A DNA stretch of 64,000 nucleotides. Source: Amblyornis subalaris (Eukaryota; Chordata; Aves; Passeriformes; Ptilonorhynchidae). The notes under the pieces were generated by a model, which saw only the letters and a list, made by a program, of their open reading frames with translations, made no database searches and was not told where the DNA came from. Position numbers and translations under genes: made by a program. Location of the stretch: NCBI GenBank assembly GCA_018881555.1, contig JACAXG010000012.1, forward strand, positions 12,124,181 to 12,188,180, written 5' to 3'. Numbering within the stretch: position 1 is the stretch's first letter; each line of letters starts with the position of its first letter. Shown here piece after piece: positions 25,081 to 37,944 of this stretch.

Positions 25081-28000
25081 AGAAGAATGTATTATAATTA
25101 CTGTTTTGCTTCTGGTTGGTTTGCTTCAGCTTTTCTGTTCATATTTTTCTGTGTTTCCAAATTTGAGAAAAATCCCTTGATAATTGCTTCTTCTCTAAGA
25201 TCTTCTCACTGTGACAGTTGTCACACACACTGAGAATTTTCCATTTTAATATTCTGGCCCATTAGCTACTAAGAGCACAGATAAGATAACGAGGAATGAA
25301 AGTCCCTTTTTTAAGCATTTTTGTTTTAAAATGACAACTTTAAATATATTACTCTGTTTAGAAAGAAAAATCTGAGTGGATGGCATGATGGGTAATGACA
25401 TGTAAATGACCATTCATGCATGAAAATCAGGGCCACAGTTGAATGTATTAAGCAATGACTGATATAATCATTATTTTGGATTTTGCATCTGAAGAGGGGG
25501 GATTGCAGATATCAAGTGAATTGCATATTTAAAGAAAACATTAATGTGTGTGTAGAACAAAGAATATTTTTGACATTTTTGCATTAAGTATTCTAGTGTT
25601 ATGCTGTTTGGACTTAAATAAGGTCAATATGCTGGGTTTATGCTTTTTATGTTACATCTGGCTCTCGCTTTGGCAGATCCTCCCTTTCCCTGTTCATACA
25701 GGAGGCCATCGGAGTGCCAAGTTTGTAATGTCAACTCTTTTCAGCTCCCTATAATGCGTTTATCTACAGAAAGCTGCCTCCTGCTCACTTGGGGGAGAGC
25801 TCAGGGAAAGTCAGTTGCTCACGTTTTTAAAAAATACACAAAAATTCACCATAGCTGCGATGCCTTTGTCCCTCTCACATTTGCAGGCGCTTCCCACGCC
25901 GGCGGGGTGGTGGGGGAAAGTTCATGCTGCAGGTCTCCTGAGCTCTGGGGGTTATTGTCCGGGAGGTGCCAGTATAACTCACTCCTTTGCTTCCCAGCCA
26001 GAGCTCTGCAGCTGCTGTGCTTTCAAAGTGCCGCTTTCATGAGGAGACTGAAATAAGGAAAGGGCGACTTGAGAGGGTGATGTTTTCCTGTCTCGCCTCA
26101 TTTTGTATTGTGAACTTTAAAGAAAAAAGAAAATTCCATTTTGGAATACAAGAAAAATAAGCTCCCGTTACCCAATATCTACATTAACAGATTCCTGCTA
26201 TCAAAGGCAGAAAATAGCTGTGGTACTAAATGAAATTAATGCATCTCGAGTTTGGAGAACATTATGCTAAATGTCCATGATACATTCTCTGTCCCCTTCG
26301 GCAGTAGCATATGATCAATTTTGCTACTCTGTCCTTACCTAATTATTGCTGTCGCTAATGAAGGGAAGTAGAGAAAAACATGTCTTAGTAGGTTAATAAG
26401 CCATCCAGAAAATTATATTAGCATGATCAATCCTTAATGATTATGGTTTCTCATAATATTAGATCACCTGAAAGGTGTTTTTTGTAGGAAATGTGAAGGG
26501 AAGTATGTATCATTTTGCAGCCATTCTTCCAGGTGTGCCCAGTTGGTGTTTGGAGAGACATACTGTCTAACTTTGGCTCAGGAGTTTTGACTGCTTTCGC
26601 AAACAGTGATTTACTTGGTGGAACTGGCTTATTTTATCATTCAAGATCTGGAAGGGCAGCAAATGTGGGGGGTTTTCTGCCTTCCCTCCTTCCACAGATA
26701 TTTGTGGGCTGGTGGTGTGCATGTTCTCTGTTGGTTTTCATAAGTTTTGGTGAATAAGTTGGTGGTCTCAGACCAGTCTGAGCAGCTTTTAGCTGGAATT
26801 TGCCCCCTTCCTCTCTCCATGATGATACACCTTCATTTGCTATCTAGTATCTGGTTCAGCATCTATCATGGCTTCTTTCACTTTGGTTTTTTTCTTCATC
26901 GTTGCTTCTTTAAGTACCCATGTATGCCACTACTGCAACATACTCAGGACATATTTGTTTCAACAAAAGCATTTTTCTTAGAGCATGTCCAAGGAATTCA
27001 AGTGAATAGCAAAGGGTAACAATCCTCAACCATCATACTCATCAGGCTTCTTTTTTTATTTTATTTATTTAAAGATTTTCCCCAAATTAAACTGAATCAC
27101 AATCCTCCCTTTTAATTTGTTAATTACACTTCTGCAATGGTAATGCAATCAGTGAATATAGCTAAAGTGTTTGTGTGTGGGAATCAGTATTAATGAGGAA
27201 GAGCATATTTGCAAAGTGTGATATGTATCAGCTGTTTGCCTTGTGTCTGTCTGCTGCTGTAAGGCTGCTCTCAACTGGACCAAACTGAGTGACACAAGGA
27301 AGCCCAGCTGCAGGAGGAGAAGGGGAAGAATCCCTCCAGGTCATTCACTCCCTCTAGTCCCTTCTCCACTTTCCATACTCGGGAAAGGCAGGGGCAGGGT
27401 GCACTGCTGTTCAGGCAGGGGAGGGCCTGCATTTTGGGCAGCACAGCTCTTGGAGAGCTCAGCTCAGCAGCTGTGGCACCCTGGCCGAAGCAGCAAGTCA
27501 GGGTTTTTGCAGCCTGACTGCCCCGAGTGACTTCACAGGTGACAAAACTCCGAGCGAGCTCATAAAGGTTAATCACGACTAAGTGAGAATGAAATCTGGC
27601 ATTTTCCTGCTGGGCTTCCAATTTTCTGTATATGCAGTGTATTGAAGCTAAGTGAGATTAAATGTTTAAACCTTTTGTGCCATATGGCTCCCCCTATATC
27701 ATAAACACATCTGTAAAATTATACTCGGAAGGGCAACATTGTTCTGGTGTAAATGGATTCAAATCCACTCTTTCCNGCTGCTTGTATCAAGGCTAAGTTT
27801 GAAGTGTCACACTCTGCCTGTTTGTCCTGTTAGTGAAGGTCTGGGAGGCTTTATCTCCCAGTCACATAAATTCTGCATGACAGCACAAAATTAGATCCCC
27901 CGTTTATCCACAGACCAGCTTCATGGAGGCTCCTTCTCCTAAATCCTGGCCACCCATCCAGGAGTGGTTGTGCTACTCATTCGTGAACTGCGCTGCCTAG

Positions 28001-31000
28001 GCTGTCAGGAATGCTGCCAGTGTTTCTCATGGCTTTTGTGCTGTGGACGTGACTATTCCACTGCATAAACCATAAACCGAGGAGTGCTGTAAGCCAGTAA
28101 TGGTGCTACTCGTGCATTGCCTTAAACTGCCCACTAAAAATGGGAATAAAAGGGAAAAGCAGGGTTTGATTGGGGTTTTTTTCCCATTTGTCCTGAAAGA
28201 TTGTCTTACTACCAAATAGTTTCATGCAATTAACTGATGCCATATGTTTTCGTGTTTATTGAAGAGTAGGGTTATGTAAAAGATAGGATCTATATTGCAT
28301 AAATATTGTATCTCCTCCAGCAAGGCTTGGAGACTTTGCAGCTCCCCTCAACTTCTGGCAAGTTCTTTGCGTGCCAGCACTCCTGTGCACCCTGGGCGGC
28401 AGCAGAGGCCCAAGGATTACCTACCTACACCATTGGGAAGGCAGAAATACCTTTACCTGTCAGGAGGGATGTCTTTGATGTCTTTACAATCAGCTCAGAG
28501 ATGCGTTTTCTGTCTTTTTTCTTAAAGGGAATTCTCACAGAGAAGGGAGCAAACTCAGGGATGAGCCCTGTTTGTACAAGTTTAGAGAATCAGATCAGTG
28601 GAGACAATTGCAGATCAGGGAGTGCTACTGCAGAAATATTAAATTCTTCTGGGGCAGGAGCTGTGTTCAGGCTGACGACTCAGCTGGTGGAGGAAGAGGC
28701 AGATAAGGAGCCATCCATCACGGCTCTCAACCATGAGGGTACAGCCTGGCTAAACACGGGTTTTGACACGTGACTGAGCTGCCGCCTTCTGAGACCCCAC
28801 TACTAAAAATGAGCTTGGCACGCATCCTCTTGGCTTCTGAGCCCCAGGGCAGCTCCGGCTTTCAGTTATGTGTGTGTAACCTGCATTAGCACCACAGAAA
28901 TAAAGAGAAAGGAGTATAACATGAAAGAAAAGTGGAGAAATAGAAGAAAAACGTGTTCCTCTTGTTGAATCCAGCAAAAGGTAGACCATTTTGACAGTAG
29001 AGCCACTTTACACCCACTGATATGTAAATTGGACATAAACTAAATTGGACTTTCACTTGCTCTGGCACTCCCTTCCATTGCCAGAGTGATTTACAGAAGC
29101 TTTTGTGTAAATTAAAACCAGGACCAGTGTGTGCAATCCACATTTTAGGATTTAAAACCAGTCATTTCCCAAGATAATTGTGGTGCAGTGAAGACTAGGC
29201 GCAGCTTCCTAAAATTGGTTAATACCCAGATTTGCGTTTCTTCAGTGGCTTAAATGGAGTGGCATATTATCTCCTCTATAGTCTGCCTAAAAGATAGATT
29301 TGATGTCTGCAAGCAAAGACATGAAATTGCTATAGGCTTCCATTCTTATAGCCTGCCACCTATTTGATTTATGTGATAAGTGATCTCAGATGACCCTCCA
29401 AGGCACTGAACCATTAGAGAGTTATGTTGCACAGCGATAAGAAATCTTCAGAGATACCTAAATCTTCTTTTACCACTGGGAGTTTCATCTGTTCTGGAAT
29501 AAAGAACATTTTTATGTATGATGTTGCTATCTTGCTAGCCATACTAATATTCAAAAGGATACACAGACTTAAATCAATAGCAAAGTGACAAAGATCTTGA
29601 AACTGAAGTAGTCACCAAGTGGATGCTAGACAGCACTTTTAGGTTTTATCTTTGTTCCTTTTATTCTGTTTTTTGAAAGATGAGTAGCTGTAAGGGTTCA
29701 CATTTTAGTCTTCTGTTAATCTTTCCACCAGGTAGGAAGCTGGCAAAAGCACTCTTTCAGTATGGAAAGCCCAGGAAAGTCACATCACCCATTTGGGACT
29801 TGCTTGTGGTAGGCTTGTGAAACCATGGATTGGATTCTTCCTTTCTTCTTTTTCACTGAATTTCTGTATCTTTGGTGATGCACGTTCCTCTCATTCTGCC
29901 TAGACTGAATGAAAGTGCTCAGAACCTCAGGTGGGATGTGAATTCTTGGCAGAGGTCAGGGAAAGCACAGATGGGTAACTTCTGTGGTTTATATCCAACT
30001 GTAACATCTTCCCCTACAGAGGAAGGCACTACTGCCTTGTATTCCTCTAACTGAGCCTATATCTAATGCAGTATTTCTCGATAGAATTTGTAAGTGCCAT
30101 GTTACAGCCTGTTTAGAGTCCATATGTTCCATCTATCAAGTGATCTTTGCATCACGTGTTTAGTGCCGCAAGCAGGAGGTGTCCAGCAGTAAGCTACTCT
30201 TTCAGGCAGTGTGGGATGCAGCTTCTGTGCAGACATACAAGAGGAAGAGGAGGGACCAGAACCAGTCCCTGCATTTGAGCAGAGCCTGAAGATGCCTGGG
30301 CCTGCAAAGCGTGGGTGTTTGGTAGTCCACAGAAGGGATGGAAGGGGGTTTTGAGCCTGGCCTACTCTGCTTCTTTCTGCCAGATAGTGCCAGGCAGCCA
30401 GAAGCAGCTCACGCTTGACCCTCCTTCGGGGTAACCTTTGATTGCCATTTTCTGACAAATAAGAAAAGCGTGAAAACCTTGGGTACTTTCCTGGACTGCA
30501 GCCTCCTATCTACCTTGACACAGTGCTGAGGTTTAATGATCTGTGTGGCCAGGCAAGTCAACCTGAGGGAGGAATCAGACATCACCTTTTTCTATTTCTC
30601 CTTGATCCTGAAAAATCTTCCGGTCCTTGCAATTAGGACTACAGTAATTTCCTTCCAGGCTCTTTAATAATGGCCTTGATTGGTGACCCGTCACATTACA
30701 TCCTCCCAGCTGTGGCCACGTCCACTTGGTTGTTTTGTTCGTGCTGTTGTGCATATTGAAATACATGAGAGCAGGGACTGATGCCACAAAAGCTTTGGCA
30801 GCATTGCAGGAATGTTTTTACAAAAAGATGTATCTATTTCTTGAAAATTCTCCTCCAAGGAGTGAGATCTCTCTAAATTAATGCAAGGCATAGATGAAGA
30901 GTCTTCATGTGCTATTTCACTTTTTACTGAAAGCTGCTTATGAGGGGAAGCTCTTGGCAAAATTAAATAAGCCTCCTCTTCCTCACGCTGGCAAATACTG

Positions 31001-34000
31001 TCTATGCTGGTCATCGTACACCTTCATAAATCTGCAGTGTTGGCATCCCACACACACCAGGCAAACATCAAATTTTGTAGGGGGACCACACAACGGTGCA
31101 ATAACCACAGCTGTTTCATGTCAGCATTCAGAAAGCTTACAATAGGGTTTTATTCAATGAGCCATTCCTTTTCTAACACCATTAGAGATATTTGCTAGGA
31201 GAAGCTGGCCTCGACTAATCATATTTAATTTTTTATCAAATGCACTGTGGGAACAGTGGAAATATGCATGAGACAGCAACAAGCAAGTGGTGTTTATTTA
31301 GAATAAATAAACTTTGAATAAGAACTGAATCCGTTCCCTCCTGGCCACGGCTGTACAAATGCAGACAAGTCCCTGCAGAGGTCTGTAGAGGGTCATGTCC
31401 TGGCTTCACACACGGATGCTGTGGGAGACCTCCAGTTGCATCTGCTGAAAGGAGAGAACTGCAGCCAGACAGATGCAGAGGAGCAGTGCTGTTCCTGTGA
31501 AACCGTTCCCAGCCCATCCACGTTTAGGCATGATAAATGAGGATCAGAGGGTGTGAATGCTGCCCATCTGGCCAGGGGTGAGCTTCAGGCCCCCAGAACA
31601 GGTGACAACTGGAGAAGGCTTCCGAGGTTTCCACGATGCTGGGCTGTGCGAAGTGAGGAGCACGTAGGTTTGCATGGGCCCACGCCTCTCCTCACAGCAG
31701 CAGCTCCTCATCTGCAGGGCTGCTGGAGCTGCTCCTGGTAGGCCCTCGGTTTCGGAAAGTGCCGCTGGAAAACTGGGGGTGGTGGGAAAAGGAAGGAGGT
31801 GACGAGAAAGAGAAGGAAGGCATGACAGGAAGCAAGACAGGAGGTAAAAACTAAAGACAGAGCAGCAGTACTTAGTAAAAGTGTGAAACAATTTTTATAC
31901 CAGTTATTCACAGAACTCAGGGCACTCCCAGACAGTTTTCTTGCACTGATGAGGCTCTGCATCCAGGGCAGAAGCACAGCCTTCAGCACAAGGGGTGGGT
32001 GAGCTCAGCATCGGGCTGTGCACAAGGGTGAGCTGCTCCAGAAGTGCTGCTCTCCTGTCCAAATCAACTCAGAATTGCACAGGTCCAAAAAATCATGAAT
32101 CAGCCCTAAAAAATTAGTTTTTAAAAATTATAAATATGAAAGTTTCTGGTATTTGTTATATTCACAAGCTTTTTCTCCACACCTCTAAAGCTTAGACATA
32201 CCTTTCAAAACAAATGTATGCATAGAAGCTGAGATCCTTATACATTGAGATAATCCACTGGTTATGATTTTTAAGAAAAAAAATATAAGCTGAAAGTCAC
32301 AGTATAAATATGAGAGCTGGAAAACACTGCAAATTGAGTCTGGCATTAAAGCAGTGCCAGGCTCTATCTACTTGGTCTTTAGCAATAAGATAAGAGCACG
32401 TTTTATCAGTAATCTGAGCTGGCTGGATGCATCTAGTTCCTCCTCAAAAACCCTGTTAGGTATTTTCATCATGCCAAAGTCATCCCATTAACCTTTTCCA
32501 GCACTTGGCTGAGAATGGCAGCACAAAGGTATCCAAAGATGGGACCTGAGGCACTATAAGCCCTGAGAGAGGGGGTCTGATTTCCTGGGCAGCCAGCTCA
32601 GCTATGGCAAAACCCCGCTGCTGTTTAAGCCACCTGCCCTTAGTAGCACAGAGGTGGCTTCAGGGATTCACCCATGGTGCTATGGAGAAACATCAAAGGC
32701 ACATTAGTGTGAAGGAGAATATTTCAGGTCTCCTTAAGAAGTTCTGTGTTGGGCTCTGAGCTGGGTAGAGACACAGTTTTCTCCTGCAATAAGTAATTTC
32801 CCCAGAGTGTTTGTGGGTGTGAGAGAGGGCAAATTTGTATTTATTGAGATGGAGGCAGCCGGCAGGAGTAAAGCAGAACAGGGCACGTCAGAGTTTGAAT
32901 TTATGACCAATACTGTAGGCCATTTTCCTTTCATTTTGACTGTAATGCCGCTCTGAGCCTCTGCCAGACTTCGAGGGCAGAGTCATTGGTGCGTTGACCC
33001 CCTGCTTCACACCCTTCATTTTTCTCACTTTGCAGGTTTTGACTGAGCTAATGTTTTCAGGAAAAAAGACTTATTGATTAGAGTGAAGTTGCTTGCAGCA
33101 TCTGGGCTTTTATTGGTACAGTTTGCGAGGTGTTGTTAGCTGTTTGGTAGAGGTGCAGGTAGTGTTTGTTCTAACACATTTAGCAAATTTTGCTGGCTTC
33201 TCTACCCTGCTTTCTTAGAGCTTTCTCACTTCATCCACTCACCCTCTCACCTGCTCAAAGCACTCCTGTTAGGACTGAAGCATGTGGCAAGATCATCTTA
33301 GCTGTTCTGAGAAGCATCCTCCTCCACTACATTTTAATTTGCACATTGCCTTTCATTCCACAATACAAAAATGACCAACTCCCATCCCCACGTGATTTTT
33401 GTAATTACCTAGATTTTATAGCTAAAAATAAGCATGTATCCAGTTAGGATGAGCTAGAGCAAGCTTTTTTCCAAGTTCTTCTTTCAACAATAACAAAGAT
33501 GTCTCACCATGAGGAGTCAAGTCAGAATCAGGGATTGTGATGAGCACATGTCTGATCACATCGATCGAAGGAAGACTACATAATAATAGTTGTAATTCAT
33601 AATTCATTATAGTCATATTTTGTATATTCAAGTGTGTGGTGATGTTTTGTACTGTTTCTTTGTTGTGTTCTCCAGTATAGTTAAAATATGTTGAATAAGA
33701 ATTATTATAACAGTCCTACAAAGCTATATGAAAACTGAGCTGAGGCTTTCTTGAGTTTGTCCTATTACCATCACAGACACGTTAGCAAGGAGAGATTTAG
33801 AGATTTGTGTTTAGCCAGCGTTGCCATCGAATTGTCTCTCACTCTCATGGCTCACCAGCCACTCTTCTTACTTCCTTTAATTCCTCATACTATGGTCCTT
33901 GGGGCAAATTACATGCATGTCCGCAGTGACACTTTGTGTATCAGATTGAAATGCTATGCATATTCCTAACCATCCCACTGGAGCTGCTTTTCCGGAAATT

Positions 34001-37000
34001 GCAAAGAATTTGTTTCCATCCTGACTCTTGGCCATTGTCAAGCATCTTAAGAAGACACTGAGCAAGGGTTATTCAAAAGCTCGAGCACAGAGGTTTTGAT
34101 GTCCATGTGTTGAAACATCTAAAACACCAATCCAACTCCTAGTAGAGCATGAGTCTGGGAAGCTGTGTTTAAAGCCCTAGCATGACTTTTTTGGGTTGTA
34201 GCACCTATAGAAGAGATAACGTGTAAAGAGAAACTACAGATGTCTCCAGTAGGAGTGGGCAGTTTGGGGCTTTTAGTTTTCTCCTGATGTTGCAGGAAAT
34301 AAGCACGAGGTCAGACCAATCTACTGATGATACTTTCAATCTGTTTTTTTTCAGCTAGAGAAATAGAGTAAAATGCCTCAGAAATGGTTTCTTTCTTGTG
34401 GGACCTGCAAACAATACAGATATGCTTGAAATCACAGCTATCTGATCTGACCGCTGTGAGAATGCCAGAGAAGGACCAAATCATTAAAACAGGAGCTGTT
34501 GTGGTTACCACAGTCCATTGCCTCTGTAAATTGTGTGTAGTGCCTTCATAGCTAAGAATTTATATTGCTTAGGAGATTGACGTAGTCTCTGAAGTGACTT
34601 TCAGATAATGTTAGTGACCTTCTAACCCTTGTTAGCACATTTCTTTGGGCTCTCAAAGTTGATAATCTTACTAATACAAATAGGAATTTGCAGCTTAACA
34701 TTTCTCAGTTGTGTGAGTAGTAAGTGGTAGGCTTCAGTGATTAGCCTCCCTGGAGTCCTACTATGTTCCTGCAGGGCCTTGGTGTTAAAACCTCAACAGT
34801 TTTAATATGAGAACTACGTAACATACATGAGAAGAAGAATCATCCTCCTTTTTAGAAGAGGAATCCAGAAACTAGATTATTTTTGCTAACAATTTTTTCA
34901 GTTGTGTTATGAAAGAAGTGCAAATCAGCAAGTGCAGTGACGGGAAAAAAGGAAAAAGAGTCACGTTAGAAAATAAGCATCCACTAGTCCTCAAGCTAAA
35001 AAGCAGCAGGAAATATTGGGAAAAAAACTCATTGTAAGATGTCCGATTTATCAAAGCACTTATCTGTACAGCATGGAGAAAACAAGCCCTGTGTGTGTCA
35101 ATTCTGGGTGTGGGTGCATATGCCAGTGGGTATGTTTGTGTAGGGAGAGAAAACACACCTTTAAGAAATGTAAAGAATAATATTATCTGTGTTACTGACA
35201 AGAGAAAGAGCATAAACAGGAGATAAACAGCTGTCATTTTAATCAAGACTGCTGCACATTTGGACATTTAATGACAATGTGTACATTGACTGTGGAAAGC
35301 TGGACACAGAGCTTCTTCAGAAAAATATGAAGGAGTGATCTATTATTTTCAAGTAGAAATTCCGAACTGCAATGTGCTTTAGTGTGGATGATCTTCTCTA
35401 AATCAGTTACTTCTCTTTGACATGCTCAGTCTTTCAAATGCCCCTTTTAATGACTTAAGTAGCTATTTCACTTATCTTGTGATAAGTGTAGAACCGTGTG
35501 AGGTCCCCGGTCAAGCCGCACGTGCTGGACAGTTATGAATAGAACCATTACAGGGAGGAAGAAAGCAGGGCATATGTTTTAAATTAAAAGGAAATACAAG
35601 GGAAGTGATTTGCAGAATAACGAAATAAATTAAAGCTCTGTTCCATAAAGTATATATTCTCACCCTCCTGAACTGGAGCAATTGTCATATTTTTGATAGG
35701 TGAGGAATGCTTGACTGTTTCTGCCCATAGGTCCCATCGTCACTCATTATGTATCCTGCCTAATATCGTAACCACTGGAAATCCCCTGCCAAGATTGGCT
35801 GTCAAAGTTATCTGCTCAATAAAAGATTTCTATATTTAAAATGTGAATGAAACTTAGAGAAAATTGCAGGCCTGGATGCAGCTGCAGGGGGGTGAGGAGG
35901 AGCATGAGCCTCACAATGCTGTGGGATCAGAATCACACAGGTAGCACATGGAGATGCTAATGGTGTGGGGTTGTGGCCCTTGGACACCTTGTCCACCCTT
36001 GTGCAGTGGCTTCAATAAAATGTGAGCCTATAGTTTCTCAGTCATTCAAGGAAACAGAAAAACCACACCTCAGACCCTCCCTATAAAGCCTGACAATGCA
36101 GTAGAACAAAAATCCAGTGCATGTTTTTCCTGGTTTCCTCTTTGGTTTTTTGTAGAGGAATTTTATGGATATAAAGGTGACCAACTTTGTGCGAATAGAG
36201 CAAAATTCTCTTTTTTTTTTTTCCTTTTAGGATAATCTGAATGCTCATCATAGGTGATTTTTTTTTCTATTTAATATAGCCTAAATTCCAGCATGACTGA
36301 TCAGAAATTAATGCAGCATAGTCCATACCTAAATATACCAACACTTCCTTTGACTATATTAAGGCTCAGGAAAAAGACTTTTGAGACAAGCTATCTACCT
36401 TTGGTATTTCTGTGATTTCTATCACACTCGTATCTAAGCATGTCACAATATTTTGATATACTTGTTTCAATATTCTCTGTTGGTAGGAAATGGTATTATT
36501 CCCATTTTCACNTAGTGGGAAGTGTGACAGAGGTTGCATAACTTGTCTGGGATAAGGAAGCAAGTTTGTTGAAAAACAGGCGTTGGAGTCACATTTTGGA
36601 GCAAAAGGAGCAAAAGCCCTTTCTCATCTAACAGTTTTGTGAAAGCCTGGGATTCTTGTCCTTTTTTGAGTAAATAACAAAAGCAGCCTGTTCAAGGTCA
36701 GAGCACTCTGACACAAAAGCCTCTGGTAAGAACCTGGATGTGCATCAGGCAGGTGATTTGTCCAGTGGATGTCACTGGGGCTGCCGACACACACGTGTCC
36801 ACCAGCTTTGGTAGGTTGGACCCAGCTGTGCAGTAGCCTGCACCGCGGTGCTGACTCCAAATGCAAGAGAGATGACACTGCAGAGGCTGTTTGTGCAGAT
36901 AACAACATCGGTCAGAGCTGATTGATGCTCAAAATCTGCGTTGGTTTAATAACTCTGCAACTGGCAGAAGGATATCGCTAGGTACAGTGTCTTGCTGGAG

Positions 37001-37847
37001 AGTGGCGTCGTTCAAAAGATATCAAAGGGTGTTTATACACTTCAATAGAAACAGATAATGTTTCTTTTGGATCTTTTAACAAACCCTCTTCTTGGTGCCT
37101 ACCTTAGTGGTTTTGTTTCGTCTTCCAGTACTCAGCCACCAATATTTTTTCCCAGTCCTGTTACACCCATATTTTTATTTTCCCTTTAGTCCCTTCATGT
37201 TTTTGACTTAAGGGCCAGGTACAAACCTTACACAATTCCAGACATCGGCATTGACTTTCTGGGGTTTCAAATTTAACCTGTGCTGGAGATTGTCCTCTCC
37301 TCTGGACGGCACTAAATCTTTCCTGCCAGAAATAACTAGTCCTTGGGGCTCATAGCTGTACTTCTGCAGAGAAAAATGTTTTGCCTTTGGAGTGGACTAG
37401 ATTGCACCACACAGCAGGTAATTTCGAAACATTTTCGAGGAAAGCATCCCCTTGGGGCCATCTCAAGGCCTTCACGGGTAAAGGACACAAGGCAGCATGT
37501 GATGCTATCAATACCACTCCATTATTTTCCCAGGGAACAAAGCAGTGAGGTTCAGTGGGGACATGACCTTCCTGGGCTGCAGCTTGAAGGGGTCGTTGTT
37601 TAAGGGGAAAGGGAAGAGGAAGGGGTTTCCTCTGGTTTTCCTTTTGACTCCATAATTCAGGGAATTTATCACAGCCGACATGGAAATCTCTGTGTTGACC
37701 CATTCAGAAACACTCTTGGCCAGCCATCAGCTTTGTGAGCAGCGCATTAAGCTGATGCAGTGAATAGATTTTTCTAGAGAGAGAAAAAAGTGCTTTGCTA
37801 CACTGCTGTCTTTACTAATGTATATTCTTCTGCTTTCCGTCAAACAG

Positions 37848-37944
37848 TCAATGAAGGCTCAGGTGAAACCAATCAAAAAGAGACATCGACCTGTGACATT
37901 TGCCAGTTTGGGGCAGAGTGCGACGAAGATGCAGAGGATGTTTG
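37848..37944 (+). CDS. TMEFF2: TMEFF2 exon: linker and N-terminal part of second follistatin-like module (partial CDS)
   Basis: TMEFF2 is a single-pass type I membrane protein with two follistatin-like modules and one EGF-like domain outside the cell. The second module has been linked to binding of PDGF-AA-type ligands (family knowledge). This 97-nt exon begins with two bases that complete a Val codon (phase-1 intron) and ends with the first two bases of a Trp codon. In between are 31 codons: an acidic Gly/Ser/Glu linker (NEGSGETNQKETST), then CDICQFGAECDEDAEDV. The three cysteines are the first three of the ten-cysteine follistatin module. The acceptor is CAAACAG at 37841-37847 and the donor is GTACAG from 37945. 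The protein matches TMEFF2 closely; the related TMEFF1 has a different linker. From memory, mammals have Ser where this copy has Asn in NQKE. The open frame runs past the donor only as intron read-through. Confidence 0.96.

Larger units (their letters stand above)
1..37847 (+). other. TMEFF2: TMEFF2 intron (3' part), upstream of the first exon in the window
   Basis: This is non-coding intron sequence leading to the acceptor at 37847. Six-frame reading gives only short frames without recognisable domains. I looked for the first follistatin module of TMEFF2 and the Gly/Ser-rich segment after it and did not find them, so the preceding exon should lie left of the window. The intron is at least 37.8 kb here. 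Recognisable contents are CR1 remnants near 6.3-6.7 kb and 23.3-23.7 kb, a tRNA-derived SINE at 17.83 kb, minisatellites at 16.62 and 17.35 kb, a GC-richer patch at 18.7-20.0 kb, a G14 run at 23.81 kb and a direct/inverted repeat at 25.04 kb. The rest looks unique and AT-leaning, and I see nothing I can name in it. The acceptor is preceded by a pyrimidine-rich stretch (about 37825-37840) and ends in CAAACAG. Confidence 0.85.

Noticed and set aside
28306..28773. 155-codon plus-strand frame
   Set aside because: No known domain or splice context; compatible with chance in intron sequence.
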